Source: Sporodiniella umbellata (taxonomy: Eukaryota; Mucoromycota; Mucoromycetes; Mucorales; Rhizopodaceae). Taken from it: a stretch of DNA of 64,000 bases. This document shows positions 1 to 13,994 of this stretch, one piece after another. Position 1 is the first letter of the stretch; each line of letters begins with the position of its first letter. The notes below the pieces were generated by a model. That model saw only the letters and a list, made by a program, of their open reading frames with translations. It did no database searches and was not told the DNA's origin. Location: NCBI GenBank assembly GCA_025677835.1, contig JAIXMR010000055.1:101116-165115 (forward strand). Reading direction: 5' to 3'. A program made the translations under genes and the position numbers.

Positions 1-3000
1 GGGAAGATACATTCAACGAGTCCTCCTTGTAAAATTCCAATGCTATTTCATAATAAACAGAAGAAAGGGTATTTTGTTCATGCGGACTAGATTTCATAAA
101 GTAAAATGAGAACTGCTCAGAGCGTATAGAGATGTCTTGAATGGGTTCAATAGAGTCGATAGGCTTAAGACTGGGCTCAGTGTTGCCATCATTCAAGACG
201 GGAGACTTGAAGCTCATGTGCTCCATGGCCTTCGATAGGTCACTAAGATCACTGTCTTCTAGGCTGACTTGTTTAGCCATACGAGGTGGAGGCAGCTCCA
301 TATTGAACAAAGATTGACTGGCCAAGGTAGAGATAGCCAAGTAGCCTTCTGGTAAATGTCTAAAAAACAATAGAAGAATAGGATATGTGAGGGCTGGGGG
401 CAAATTAAGAGTATTATTACTTTAGAGGGTCTGTAGGGCCGCCAAACTGAAGCTTACATTGCTGACCTGTGGCCAAAGAAACAGCCTTGATAGATCAATG
501 AGCATGGTGATATAAGATGATAAAAAAAAAAATACGCTTACCGGGTACCAAGAACGATTTCCAGCAATATTAAAGAAGGCAACACCCATGTCCGTCCCGT
601 TTAAATAATAGCTTATTTCGCCTTTCTCAAGATCAATGGCGCAAGTGACCGTATCTCCTTCATGCCAGATCATACCATAGGTAGTTGTTCTCATATTTGC
701 GTACTTTCCATGCCACTTTTTAGCGCGAGAGCCATCATAACCAAATGAATGTATATCGTCCCCTACACCTTTGCCACCTTCCGGATCAAACTCGAAATGA
801 TCCGTTACCCAACCGACCTGCATCAGGCCGCCCGATTCCAAACGTACTTCGTAAGCGTAGCATTGACCCTTGCTATCCTTCTTCAAGGAGGAAACGCCAT
901 GTGTCGCACGGACAGTTTCGAACGTCCAGGAATCATTGCGGACATGAAGACAAGAGGCGTAATCAATCAAACAAAACTTGGAACGCGACACAAGATCGAT
1001 TTCGACACAAGAAGCATGATTGATCATCTGTGCTGTCGCACGATCCGTCACTGAACGACTACAGTATGTCAGCACAAATCGACTGTAGAAATAAAAGGAA
1101 CGGCTCTTGGAAAACAAAACACTATGCCAGACCAAAATGGCCAAAATTTGGAATTCATGCTTGGGTATTCTCACTTGAGGATCGTGAGCAAATAAAGTAC
1201 CAAGACAGGTCATAACGCGTTCCGTTGGTGTACTATCCGCCTCGAGCAAGTAAAAGAGAACTTTGAGAAATTGTAGATCTTGTATCAAATAATGTCGAAC
1301 CGAAGCTTTTTTTTTTTGAAAGAAAGAAAATGCCACAATAAAACAAATGCATAAATTTGAAAATAAAAATAAGAAAAATAGTTTTATTATTATTATTGTC
1401 AAAAAAAAAAAAAAAAAAAGGTATAGAATAAAACAAAAATAGAAGGTTTTTTTTTTTTTTGAAAGCACTTACCATAACGAGTCAAAGACTGAAGAAGTAT
1501 CAACGCACGTCGAGAAAATCCATGATATTTTTTACTTGTTTGTGATGATTGTTGTGAATCTTCCTGTTTCTTTTTGGTATATGAGGAAAAAAGAGGCCCC
1601 TCTTCGTCTTCCTCTGAACTAGTATCACCTATATGACTACTACCTGTACGATTCTCATGAAAACGGGGCCTTTGTAAAGCTTCTTGACCTCGTTTTGGGA
1701 ACTCACTAAATCGATAGATCCATTGCAACACATCTTGGTACATGCTGTTTGCTTTTGTTTCTGTCAAAGAGGTAAGCGAATGATGAGACCATCGACTCTC
1801 GGCCCAGGCATCCAAAGTAGGGTAAATAACAAGGTGGACAAGATGCCGTATGACATATTGAATATGGATGGGCAATGTCATGTTTTCAGCTGCATAATGT
1901 GGAGTATGGGTCAAGGGTCGATGGCCTGTAGGATTCAAACGGCTGTAGACGGTAGACGCTTCAGATGGATCTTCTGCCACAACATCATCCATCATATCCA
2001 GTAAGGCTGAATGACTTCCGTTGTGTTTTCCTGTCATCACGCTACCAATGACCTGATCGTTTTCCAATAGAATATTGAGTGCGGTCAAAGTAGCTGTGAG
2101 CTGATCGCGCGGTAAAGGGGGCAGTTTGAACTCTTGGAACTTTGCATCTCGTTCCTGAATAGAGAGATGAGGTCCAAACAGGTAGGAAATATCGAGCCCG
2201 TCATTTGTGGATTGCTGCTGTTGTTTACGCTTCTTCTTAGCTCGCTCTCGATTCTTGAGAACACGGTCCAGACGCGACGCGTTAGTGATTGTGCCCTGTT
2301 CAGTCACATCAATATAATCGCTCGCACGAGGTACACGAATATCCTCATCGTCCGATTCAGTCGCATTCTCTTCAATCAGATGTTCCGGACGAGATGCCAC
2401 TTCATTCGATCGACGTTTGTAAGCTCCAGTGAGAGCCTGACTAATCATGACGGGTAATATCAAACGAGAGAGATCGTTGACGGTTTCAATTAAAGGATCT
2501 GTCACTTGACTGTTGATTTGAAATACCATATAGCGGTCTAGTAAACACATCAGACAAGCCCTACACTTGTTCTTCTTCACTTACTTTTAATAACTACCAT
2601 CAAAGCACCTTTGGTACAGATCATACGTACTCTTTCGTTGGTAGAAGTAGCTGACATCAAAAGCAGGTTTTTGAAACATATCTGCCTTACTTTGTTGGCA
2701 AAAGGAGCTATGACTCCAGTTTAATACAAAAGCACTTTGTAAAAAGTGAAGCTTACCATTCGTAGTCATAATGTTAAAGATAGCACCCGCAGCATTGTAT
2801 TGTACATCTGTTTCACCCTCAATTAAGAGAGAGTTCAATGTTTTTAAGAGCGATTTGATATGTGGGTCCAGGTAGGTTGAATTACTGGCTAATGAACACA
2901 TGGAGGATCAGCGATCAATCGATAAATAGATAATACTTACATATACAGCAGATCAAGGAGAGTATATCTGAAACGTAAATGGCCACTTTCATTTTAGAAG

Positions 3001-4713
3001 AAGAAGCAAGCTCAAGCAAGACTTCGAATTCAGTAGCAGACACAATGTCTTGGTGAGACTCCACTAAATGTTATCTATTAAAACCTTTCGCATATATATA
3101 TATATATGTACCTTGTCCAGCCACTACATGAATACAGAGCACAGCCCATTGTCGAATATCCTCATCATTTAAAGAGAGACAGTGCATAATTTTCTTTACC
3201 ATTCCTGAACGAACCATTTCCTGAAGAAACTTGTCTTGGCCATAAGCCATGAATTTGATTGTTCTCAGGATCACACGCGATACATACATTTCTTCTGCAG
3301 ACAAGAGACCGGATAGGATGGTATGAATCCCACGAATCTGTCGAAACTTTTCGGCTGCTACGTCTTTGATTACAAATTCATGCATTAACCCAGCTGCCCA
3401 GTAGATCAATTCGACATCGTCTCCTCGAAGACAGATCGAGATAAGATCCAAGATGTTGTAATCCAACAGTTCAACCAGAATAACTTTGGCCTCTATGTAG
3501 TTGTATTAGCTACACTTTCCCTCGCTTTTTTGTATATGTATATTTACCTGTAACATCTACATTTGCTGTAATTCTCACCAAACTTTGCATACAGAATTTA
3601 GGCATGTTGGTGTTACCATAGGTCAAACGTGCCATTTTAGCCAAGAGTTTAACAAATCCATTTTCTACCAAAATATGCGGCAAAGGGTCTATTTTAAAAA
3701 CAAATAGGTATATTGACATCAACACATGCTTTTGTGTATATACGGGGAGTTTACCACTAAGAGAGATTTGATATAGGATCATCAAAGTCCAATATTTTAA
3801 TTCATTGTTTCGAATTTCTTGAGAACTTAGAATACGTTGAATGGAATCCAATATACCCATTCCAATGATTTTGTACTTGTTGATATCTAATAGCAAAAAA
3901 AAAAAAAAAAAAAAAAAAGTCTTAGTATTCATACTTGGCTTTTCATAGAGTGTCAATTACCACTTCCTTGAATAAGATCACATATAGCTACAGCTACATA
4001 ACGTTGTGTGACCTCTTTCATCTCTGGGTCTGTACATTTTAGCGCGTCTACCAAGACATTCAAAGCGTCTGATTCTAACAAAGCAGCCTTGTTTCCTTCT
4101 AAATGAAGAGTATACGTATCCTGGTTAGTTAGGGGCATTAAAAGAAAAAAAAGTTACCTTTTCGAGTCAAGAGCTGAAGTGAAGAAAGTGACTTTGATCG
4201 GATGTCCATGGGTTGACTTTTATCGCAAGCAGAAATGATATTGGTTAGCTGAGAAGCTTTAGAAAGTCAGTTTGCGTTAGTCTACGACTATTCCTATTAT
4301 CGTCATTTGACTTACGCGACATGGCTCTTTCTAGAATCACTTTTGATGCACTTAAACCGAAAAAGTCAATAAAAATGATAAACGAATAGAGAATGCTCAC
4401 CAGCTCTGAATGTTTGCATTAGGTGATTGCATTAAATAAGCCAATGACTTTAACTGAATAGCTGTTTGTAAACGGTCAGAAAGAGAATGATGAGTTTCAT
4501 TTTGTTTTTTTTTTTCTGTATTTTGAAGAAGGTGCATTTACCATCTTCAATCTTTGTTTCTGGTTTATTTGAAAGTTTTTTTGTTTGCGAGTGATTGTCT
4601 TGTACGGACTTTAGGTGAGAATAAACCGAATATCCCATAAGAATAGCAGCTACTCCCGTCACAAAGCAAGCAAGTTCTGTGTTGTTGAAAGTATGGTCTT
4701 TATCAAGTCCCAT
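1..4713 (-). CDS. Membrane-anchored armadillo-repeat / SPRY-domain protein (3' end outside window)
   Basis: Fifteen in-phase exons on the minus strand: 4713-4542, 4461-4401, 4350-4316, 4256-4158, 4098-3961, 3886-3755, 3688-3548, 3492-3112, 3063-2941, 2888-2757, 2650-2585, 2537-1473, 1305-542, 485-421 and 359-1, where the frame leaves the window still open (at least 1,244 residues). The protein starts with one hydrophobic segment (about residues 14-34), followed by leucine-rich helical repeats of armadillo/HEAT type up to about residue 520. A charged, low-complexity linker contains KKKRK and acidic patches. Near the C-terminus is a SPRY domain (motifs DSWTFETVRA, GLMQVGW, GVGDD, DLEKGEISYYLNG, QQCKLQFGG). 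The SPRY part recalls RSPRY1-type domains, but no RING finger is visible. Role unknown; both modules are protein-interaction scaffolds. The start is the first Met, directly before the membrane segment. Confidence 0.8.
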
Positions 4714-5052
4714 TAGAGTTTGAAAATACAGTACAATTCCAACTGCAAAATATGTAAAGAAAATAAAAAGGGGGGGAAAAGACTTTGTAAAAAAAATTGG
4801 GTTTTATTTTAATTCCAAGATATTTTTTTTTTTAAAAGAAAATAACAAAGAAATGATATTAAAAGATGCTTGGTAAGCGAGGGGGGGATAAAAATGAATG
4901 TTGTTTGAAGCAGATAAGAGATATAAACATAAGAAGGGTAACTAATAGAATTTGAATATCAAACCAATTGAAAGACTGTGTGGGGAAAAAAAATAAAGGG
5001 GGTATCATCTGGGGGTGTATTGTTCAAGGAGTGTGTATTTTCGATTTGTTTT
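4714..5052. other. Intergenic, no gene seen
   Basis: This 339-base spacer separates two minus-strand genes. It holds short A, T and G runs, including a G7 run near 4883. No open frame, RNA gene or clear promoter motif was seen. Confidence 0.5.
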
Positions 5053-5496
5053 TTAGGCAGCAAACTTGTGGTTCCTTCTTCTTTGTCTAGCAATGTTGCC
5101 TGCAGTTAAAGCATGAGGGGATAATACGATCAGGACTGCTGTGTTTCGAGTGGCTGCAGGGACTGTTTCTGTGCCTGATAGTTTATCCAGTGTGGAGGCG
5201 TAAGAAGAAAGTATCTCGTTCATATAATCCTCTTCATCGTCATCAGAGTCGTCAGAGCCATCGTCCTCTGTTAAACAAGAATCTCTTGTATGTTTTTCGT
5301 CGTCGTATAGAGTAGTTTGGTCTTCATCAAATCCAAAGACTGTCTTGGGAGTGTCACAAAGTGTCAATTGGTCTTCCTCCTGACGGGTATTTTCGCATTG
5401 GTTGTCGTTGTAAATGTCTTGTTGACTTGAGCGTGTCATGAATTGAGAGGCAGACAAGATACGTTGATATAAATGAGTTTGTTTGGTTTTAGTCAT
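5053..5496 (-). CDS. Hypothetical acidic protein, 147 aa
   Basis: A single-exon frame of 147 codons starting at the ATG at 5496. I do not recognise a family. The N-terminus is basic and polar (MTKTKQTHLYQRILSASQF). The middle is strongly acidic, with a run of Asp/Glu around residues 79-92, and the C-terminus is basic (RQRRRNHKF). No signal peptide or membrane segment is visible. Long poly(A)/poly(T) runs lie just upstream (5550-5605). The composition fits a small nuclear or disordered regulatory protein, but that is only inference. The length and ordinary codon use argue for a real gene. Confidence 0.5.
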   Translation of the reverse strand: MTKTKQTHLYQRILSASQFMTRSSQQDIYNDNQCENTRQEEDQLTLCDTPKTVFGFDEDQTTLYDDEKHTRDSCLTEDDGSDDSDDDEEDYMNEILSSYASTLDKLSGTETVPAATRNTAVLIVLSPHALTAGNIARQRRRNHKFAA

Positions 5497-6142
5497 TTTT
5501 GTTTATAGAAATGAAAGTAGAATAAATAAAAGAAGCAATGATTTTAATAAAAAAAAAAAAAAGAAAAAAAGCACGGCTTATTTAAAGCTTTTTTTTTTTT
5601 TTTGAGGCGTTTCATCATCATCACCTACAAGACATGACACGTTCTCTAAAACTCCATTGTTATACACTAAACTCCCTAAGTTTATTGTTTTCGATTATTT
5701 TGTTTACCCTTTTTTCGCTTGTGCAACCAATTCCCTTTCTAACCCCTATTTCGATGCAAACACGATTTGTTCGAATTTTTTTCATTTGTGGCGCTTTTTT
5801 GTTCTTTGAATGCACTGTTTCTTTTTCATACAAATCATTTATCCTTTTAGGAGAGAAGATTCACAAGAAAAAAATAGAGAGTGAAATACGGTATTTCCTT
5901 TTTAATCATATACTCCCTCTTCTCTCTCTTTTTTGTTCAATTACTCCCTGTTTTCATTTCTTTTTCTTAATTTTTTCTTGATTACTACGAGACTCGGGAT
6001 ATGCTGGTCTTTCGGTTTGGGTTATATTTCTAACCGCATAAAAGCGCGCCAAAAATATACATATATACATATACGTTTAGCTTTAAAGAGATAGTGAACA
6101 TGTAAGAAAGAGGAAAACAAACGTCATGATTATGTCAATCCT

Positions 6143-6391
6143 TCATACTCCTTCTAAAGCTTTCTCTGTGAGGGCAGGAGGTAGACCACTGCCAGTGCAA
6201 TTGCCAACCTGTAGTTCTTGTTTTGAAAGCAACCGCTCCAAGCCCCTTGATGGGAACTCTATGAGCAAATAAGAATTGTCTTTTTCAAAAGGGAATCTTT
6301 GCACAAGTCTTTTCAGTATGTCCCCGAGCCTAATGGACTTTAAAAAAGATACCAAGGGAACTGTTGACATCTGTGTGTGCGTGTGTGTCAC
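6143..6391 (-). CDS. Doubtful small ORF, 82 aa
   Basis: An open frame with balanced amino-acid composition (for example LGDILKRLVQRFPFEKD and FPSRGLERLLSKQEL) in an otherwise empty interval. The first Met is followed by THTHTQ, a translated GT repeat, so a real start would more likely be the Met at 6370. No domain is recognised and no splice sites extend it. It could be a small gene or a fragment of an old element. Confidence 0.2.
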   Translation of the reverse strand: MTHTHTQMSTVPLVSFLKSIRLGDILKRLVQRFPFEKDNSYLLIEFPSRGLERLLSKQELQVGNCTGSGLPPALTEKALEGV

Positions 6392-9300
6392 TAGTTATTT
6401 TTAAAAGAAAAAAGATCGACAGAAAAAGCTCTTTTATAAAAACACAAAACAAAATCTTCTATTCCACTCTTTTTCAAAACGTAGGCGTCGCTTTGTTTTA
6501 TTTGTTCTATTTTTCTTTTTGGGCGTTGTTGTTATTATTCATATAAACAATTGTCACCTGCTCTGTAGAACAATGACCCTGGATTGTGTTTAGTAAAAGT
6601 CAAGGGCGCCCAATGAAAAAAAAAAAAAAAAACGGCTGCGGATAAAAGCCCGTGTACATTATTATCCATGTCGTTTTTATCCGTTTATAATTTGTCATCC
6701 ATTCGAAGGTTGGTTTATAATTTTTTTTAGTTTATCGATAGAGCCATTAAATCCTACAATAGGTCATTTTCAGGGCTTGCTTCACTCCCTTATACACCCC
6801 GCCAAGAGGCGTTTGTTGAAGAAAAAGAAATACCCAGGGACTGTATAGCAGCTTTTTTTTTGATTGGTCAATTCATGTATTTGCTTTTTGGCTATCCAAC
6901 GCATCTCTAAAACACGTTTTCGTCCTCAAAATAAGCCTCTTACATAAAGGAAAAATTAACTACGCATAAAAAGATTCGGCTTTTGTAGAGGCTGAAAAGA
7001 TAATTTTTATTGGACTCAAGATAATTGTCGTCGCCACATAGGCCTTTTTGTTAAGGATTCGTTTCTATCATCTATTGTTGAAATACTTTGGTTAATGTTG
7101 AAAGATTTTTACGACCAAACGGTTTAAGAAACTTATAAGAAAACACCTTCGAAAGAAGGGGGAGAAGTAACTCAAGGTGCAGCCATTCATACAAGCACCC
7201 ATCTCTTGTGGTACTTTGACTAGTTTGATAGAACAATACCGAAAACGTGTCCCGCATAACCGGATTAGCACAGCATTTGACTATAGCACCGTGTGTAAGA
7301 GTCTTATTTGCCTTTTTAATTGAGCACTTTCTTGATTTTTTAAGCCTCAACTCATCTGCCCGTGTTCAACGAGTGGTACTTTTTTTTCATAGTGCAATAC
7401 ATGAACGAATTTGTATGGGCAGAAAGCAACCAATAAACACTTCGAAAATTAAAAATACAGAGTCCGAAGGAAATGACAATCGAGCATTTGTTGGGCTTGA
7501 GTTGACAGGACATTCGATTCATAAAAGGAACACGCCAATTCTGTGTAACATGTCGGATTTCTTTCATGAGCCCCTCACCCCTCTCCCCTTTTTTATTTTC
7601 CCCCTTCTTTTTTTTCTTTTCCCCCACACCATGTTAGTTATCTAAAAGCAGAGATTGTTTTTTTTTTGTTTTTCCCAAATAAAAACTTGTGACGGATTAT
7701 CGCTTTATGTTGTCATTTTTTGGGTTTTGTTTATTAATACACGATCTGAACAAGGAGTAGCGGTAGAGGAGGGTACAGAAAGTGCTTGAGTAAAGAAGAT
7801 CTTTTCCTAAAAAAGTGATTTATGCTATTAGAGCGTTTAAATCCCGGATATTAAAGCATTCTGCTCAAAAGGATATGTGCCGAAATGGTGAAGTCAATAC
7901 ATTGACGATGAATAAAATAAAAATAGCACTATGTGAGATGTGCACCTTATTAAGGTTAGCTCTCTGAACGACAGTCCTGAAGAGAGACATTGTAGGCTAG
8001 CATTAAATAAAGCGTGTTGACAATGCATCAAAAAAGGTGTATGCCGCTAGACCTATAACCAAACACAAGGCACCTTGCTTTAGTCATCGATCCAACTCTA
8101 TATTGAAAAAAATCGTACCTGCTTTAGTAAAGTAGATTGATCGTCAGATATAAACGTTACTAGTATTTGCGAACTTTTATTTGTAGAACCTTGCCGTACG
8201 TGCTTTTAATGAACCGTTTTTGTTTTCTGTATCTATGGTGGCATTTTCCTGTATTAAGGCTTGCTTTTTTTCTTTATTTCTGTTTTTTTTCGAAAAAAGA
8301 TCTTTTGCTATGTAAAAGGAATGAACCAACTCCATAGTTTTCCATTAAGATACGATCTACCTTGCAAAGGAGAAAACACCCACCATGTGTACATCCATAC
8401 TAAGCAAACTATCACTCTTTACTGATTATTCGGAACAGAATATATATGTATCTTTTTTTTATTTAGGTTCACAAATCATTGTTGTCCCTTTCCTTGCTCT
8501 TTTTTCCTGTCATACATTAAAAATCGCTTTATAATTACTAGAAAACAGGCTGGTAATAGCCGAGATTACTTTCATATCTATATATAGCTTTGTCTTACTA
8601 GCGGTTTTTGTTTTCTTTTGTTGTTTTGAACAAGGTATTTTCCTCCTTGACACTTTATCTCTCAAAAACATACACTGGTTTCAAGATCAGTATATGACAC
8701 GATCTACCGTACCAAATGAGGACCCAGAATATTTGATTCTAAAGCGAGATATTTCTTGTCACAAGCTTTACAAAAGAATTTATACACACAAAAGAGAAGA
8801 AGTAAAAGCTTTTGAATACCACTCTTGTCTAAAGAAAAGACTGTGTTATCTCATGGATGAAAAAGCCAAATTTCATTTTCATCCAAGCATTGATTCAAAC
8901 AATACCCTTTTTTTTTTTTTTTTTTTTTTGCTAATATACAGTTGTCGTTAAAAAAAAGGTAGTCTTCGCCTTCATAGTGAGTCAGTAGTGATTTCTTTTG
9001 TTTGACTTTTTGAACACACAGAGTGACCCTACATTCGAATAACAAAAAGCAAGCCATAAGCCAAAATACGAAGTACTCGTTTAAAACTGCAAATACGTTT
9101 ATATAAAGTGTTGTCTATACATAAACATACGTGTGCGTGCGTATAAATAGGCTGCCATTTCAAGAATGTTCTGTCTTTTTTATATAAAAAAAAGGTCTTG
9201 GATATTAGCTAGAGGCAATATTAAATGCATTAAAAAATTCTTGATTGGCTCATTAAAAATTTGAAAGGAATTCTTGATTGGCTGGTGCAACGTCTTAGAT

Positions 9301-9522
9301 TTTAAACGCAAATCACTTTATTTAGACTGATTCTTTCCCCCCAAAAAATAAATAAATAAAATAATAATAAAAACAGCCGTTTTCTCCGCTTTCTCATCGT
9401 CTTCTTTTTTCCCTTTTTATTCTTACTTTTCTTTTTTTCTTATAGAAGATAAAAAACATACACACACATATATACGCACGCACATACGTACACACACATA
9501 CACGCAACAAAAACAAAAAAAA

Positions 9523-9530
9523 TATAAATA
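9523..9530 (+). promoter_or_regulatory. TATA-like box upstream of the CaMKK-type kinase
   Basis: TATAAATA lies 27 bases before the ATG at 9558 and 132 bases before the next in-frame ATG at 9663. If it sets transcription about 30 bases downstream, the 9558 start would have almost no leader, which favours 9663. Confidence 0.35.
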
Positions 9531-9557
9531 ACAACAAAAGCAATCTAAGGAGGGGGT

Positions 9558-11338
9558 ATGAAAAGACAGAGTATAGCCTCCACACCACCAAACGTCAACC
9601 ACTGGAAAGAAACAAGCCATGTCCACCACAACATTCACCCACTTTCACTTCATCAGGTCACCATGACGCACACAGTTCAAAAAGGTTACCATCCAGAGAC
9701 CGGCAACAAGATGATAAACCAATACATGATATTAAAAGAAATCGGCAGAGGAGTGCATGGTAAAGTTAAATTAGCTCAAGACACCATCACTGGACAGTTT
9801 GTCGTAAGTCAAATACATACGCCTTGGAATTTTTCTTAAAAAAAAAAGAAAAAAAACTCAATGTATATGCTTATATAGGCTGTCAAGATTGTAGATAAAA
9901 AGAACAGAAGAAGACAAATGGGATATAGTCTATTGAGAGGAAACAACCATCAGTCATCGCAATTAGCTTCAAAGGAGAATGAATTGAAAATCAAACGCGA
10001 AATTGCCATCTTAAAGAAATGCCGACACCCGAATGTAGTGCAACTTATGGAAGTTATTGATTGTGAAGAGAGTCGAAAGATCTATATGGCTTTAGAATAT
10101 AGTGAGCGTGGAGAGATCGAATGGCGAGACGAATTAGAACAGCCGGTAATGGATTTAGAGGAAGCCAGAAGTATTTTTAGAGATGTAGTCAATGGCCTTG
10201 ATTATTGTAAATCACCAAAAAAAAAACGTTTCTATTGCTTACATCTTTTTTGTTTTTTTTTGGGCTAATTTAGTACATTACGGAGGTATCATTCATCGGG
10301 ATATCAAGCCAGCCAATATCCTGCTTTCCCAAGACCATGTGGCCAAGATTTCCGATTTTGGTGTATCCTACTATAACGATATGCTTGCTCATCAAGTAGA
10401 ACCTACCGAAGAGCGGATTCATAAGATGGAGAAAGAACTGGCAGAAACTGCGGGTACACCTGCGTTTTTTGCTCCTGAGCTATGCTACGCAGGCGATATT
10501 AATGGTAAGCGACCACTGATATCCAAGGCAATCGATGTCTGGGCTTTGGGCGTCACACTTTATTGCTTCGTGTTTGGTCAGTGCCCGTTCACTGCATCTA
10601 CTGAATTTGAACTCTTTGATATCATACCCTCTCAGGCTCTTGCCTTTCCTACGCCGGATCAAGTCGGCTTTCAAATAGATGATCAGCTTAAAGATCTTTT
10701 GATTCGCCTACTTGAGAAAAACCCAGAGAAACGAATCACACTAGAAAAAGTCAAAGTAAAAAAAAAAAAAAAAAAAAAAAAACAGAGAATCGAGAAGGCT
10801 GATACCTATTCTTTTCTAGACACATCCTTGGGTACTTGAAGGTTTAGAAGATCCCCAAGACTGGCTTATTCAATCCAACCCTACTTTTTATGCCTCACCG
10901 TGCTCCATCTCCACCACACCCACACCACCACTTCCAACACCTACCATGGGTATCATGGACCGCTTGCGTCAATCGATTCGTAGACTTTATGTTTCTTTTG
11001 GTACGCAACGTCGCCGTTCTTCTTCTTCACAAAAATCCAGGCCTATGTCTTGCCAGCCTGCCCCCCTGAAGCGCAATTCTCTCTTGCCTTCCTCTGTTAC
11101 CCCTACCGTGTCGCTTTCTACCGGTCATACCTTAGTTGTCAACTCTGGTTACTCTAACCATCTTATACCCTCTCCACCCCTAAAATCTATGTCGGCTTTT
11201 TCAGACGATGAAGAATACTGCACCACACGACGCCCTGATTACCATCGAAGACTATCTACTACTTCTTCTTCGGCTTCTTCAGGTCTTGGATTAACCTTTG
11301 GTCGTTATCGTGGTATGACGCCTTTGGAACAAAACTAG
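9558..11338 (+). CDS. CaMKK / Ssp1-type serine-threonine kinase
   Basis: Four exons (9558-9803, 9879-10206, 10274-10755, 10820-11338) give 524 residues. The kinase domain spans roughly residues 55-350. It has the Gly loop GRGVHGKV (63-70), the ATP-binding AVK lysine at 85, the catalytic HRDIKPAN (Asp201), SDFG (Asp219) and a GTPAFFAPE activation end. The YMILKEIGRGVHGKVKLA signature is that of fungal Ssp1 and animal CaMKK. That family activates SNF1/AMPK or CaMK, linking calcium or energy stress to growth. A serine-rich basic tail of about 175 residues follows (RLRQSIRRL, RRRSSSS). The start could be 9663 (MTHT...), removing 35 residues. Intron 3 begins GTAAAAA and continues as a poly(A) run. 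Which upstream kinase of SNF1 it corresponds to in vivo is inference. Confidence 0.88.
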
Positions 11339-12210
11339 ACCAAAAAGAAAAAAAGTCTATTGACTTCTCTCCCCTCTCTCTTATTGCTATTTATTTATTT
11401 ATCATTCAAGTACACATATACATATATATGTATATACACTCAAATATACACACACGCACAAACACATTTACATCAATTTAAGCTTTTTTTTTTTTTTGGT
11501 TTCTTCCATTTTTATAGCAGGTTACACTTTTTTTTTTTTTTTTTTTTTTTTTTGCAATATAAATGTTTTCGGGTTTTTACTCCTCACTTTGAATTAAGCT
11601 TTCTATCCAGAAATTTTTGGGTGGTCTATCAGAACTCTTTTAGTAGAAACGATCGAAGCTATAACATAAAGAAACCCTGGATTATCTTCTCCCCCTTAAT
11701 TTTAGTATGACAGCAACTGAAACCGTCACACGAAAAAGGATCAAAAGAAAAAAAGCCTAAAGTTGTACTGATAGCCTTTGCATCTTTAAATGTTCCCCCT
11801 TCCCTCTCTCCCCTAAATAGCAAGTCTGGTCACCCCGCAAAAACAAAAAAAAAACAAAAAAGGGCCAGCAACCGATCGTAAAATAATGAAATTTTAAAAA
11901 AGACTGATTTCAATAGAAACTAGTACAGACTTCGTTCTTTGAGACTATCCCTCCTTGTTTTCTATCGGTTAAATTTTTATACAAAGGCAAGCCTTCCGTA
12001 CGTATACTAGAACATGTGTTCGCTAGATTTTCAAATAAGATATTTTGCTTCTAATAAGTATAGATTGATCGAGCCTAGGGAGGAATGTTAAAAGGTTAAT
12101 ATCTCGATTTATAAAAACAGTAGCATAGATCAAAAGCATGAGATTTACTGAGTTTGTTTTTTGTTGCTATGGCCTGTAACCATAGAAACAGACTGTAAAA
12201 CAACAGCAAC

Positions 12211-12248
<38 letters not shown>

Positions 12249-12424
12249 AAACAAATCTACTTTACTTGCAATGTCCTATGTGGACTAAAACTTCTTAGAC
12301 AACACATTTTGTATGAAATAGCATACGCTCTTTGAATATTCATTGTCAGTTTCATTGTAAAAAATAAATAAAACTTGTAGTGTCAAACAAAGCCCACACA
12401 AACACATTCACAGATAAAAATAGG

Positions 12425-12480
<56 letters not shown>

Positions 12481-12775
12481 CGTACAGTTGTATATATCTG
12501 TATATACGAATAAAACTGCTCTAAAATTACTCAACCTGTAGTTTGTCTACTTATCAGACAGTATGAAAGGCTATGTTTTAATTTTTTTTTTATTATTATT
12601 AAAGATTTTCTTTTATCATCAGTTCACGTGTTTTATTATTTCGCATTTTGAGCTTTTTTTTTTCTTTGCCTTCTCGTTTTCCTGTGCTCTTTATTCCTTT
12701 TTTTTCTTATTGCTTTGCTCTCCTTTTTTTCTTCTAAAAAGCCTATTGTATTTTTCGGTTTTTCTTATAAATAAT
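11339..12775. other. Intergenic, AT-rich, no gene seen
   Basis: About 1.4 kb between the kinase and Rac, both on the plus strand. It holds homopolymer runs (T run about 11528-11553, A run about 12211-12243) and an AC/TA microsatellite at 12428-12480. The T-rich stretch just before 12776 is probably Rac leader sequence. No RNA gene or domain-bearing frame was found. Confidence 0.5.
12428..12480. repeat. Compound microsatellite (AC)16 then (TA)10
   Basis: Alternating AC from 12428 to 12460 passes directly into alternating TA from 12461 to 12480. Such tracts are length-variable and can adopt Z-DNA or cruciform structure. No gene is associated. Confidence 0.95.
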
Positions 12776-13608
<833 letters not shown>

Positions 13609-13626
13609 GTATCTCTCTTTTCACCC

Positions 13627-13657
<31 letters not shown>

Positions 13658-13994
13658 AATAAAGCTTTTTTTATTCAAAAAAGAAAGGCAAAAAAAAAAA
13701 AAAAAAAAAAAACCCTACCCCTCCCACACATACATACACACCTTTGCGAATACACCTTTTTACTCAAGCAAGCAGCAGCAAAATTACACGTACGCTCAGT
13801 TGACTTTTTAAGCTTTTTCTTGCTCACAAGAAATCTTCTTGCCCTTTCTCTTTTACTCTTATTATTATTTATCGGCTATATACTTCCCTTAATATTTATG
13901 TACTTTCCCTCTTCTTCGCTCCGCTACAAACTATATATGTGCCAATATCTATTCAAATAAATAAAGTGCGTTTTATTGTCTTTTTGTTTTATTT
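13609..13994. other. Convergent 3' interval with poly(A) runs
   Basis: This 386-base region lies between the stop codons of Rac (plus) and the amino-acid transporter (minus). It begins with two long A runs (about 13627-13655 and 13690-13712), then TA-rich sequence. AATAAA-like motifs (for example near 13965) suit 3' processing. No gene. Confidence 0.5.

Larger units (their letters stand above)
5497..9557. other. Long gene-poor, AT-rich interval
   Basis: About 4 kb without a convincing gene. Several short open frames occur (5634-5981 plus, 6143-6391 minus, 7072-7350 minus, 7247-7645 plus, 7352-7627 minus, 8694-8951 plus). They are T- or A-rich or overlap one another in opposite directions, and none shows a recognisable domain. 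The most protein-like is 6143-6391 minus (75 aa if started at 6370). Homopolymer runs lie at 5582-5604, 6616-6634 and 8908-8930. The last kilobase upstream of 9558 probably holds the kinase promoter. Confidence 0.4.

Noticed and set aside
5634..5981. 115-aa plus-strand ORF with hydrophobic runs
   Set aside because: Leu/Phe/Ser-rich translation of T-rich DNA; no domain, no splice or promoter support.
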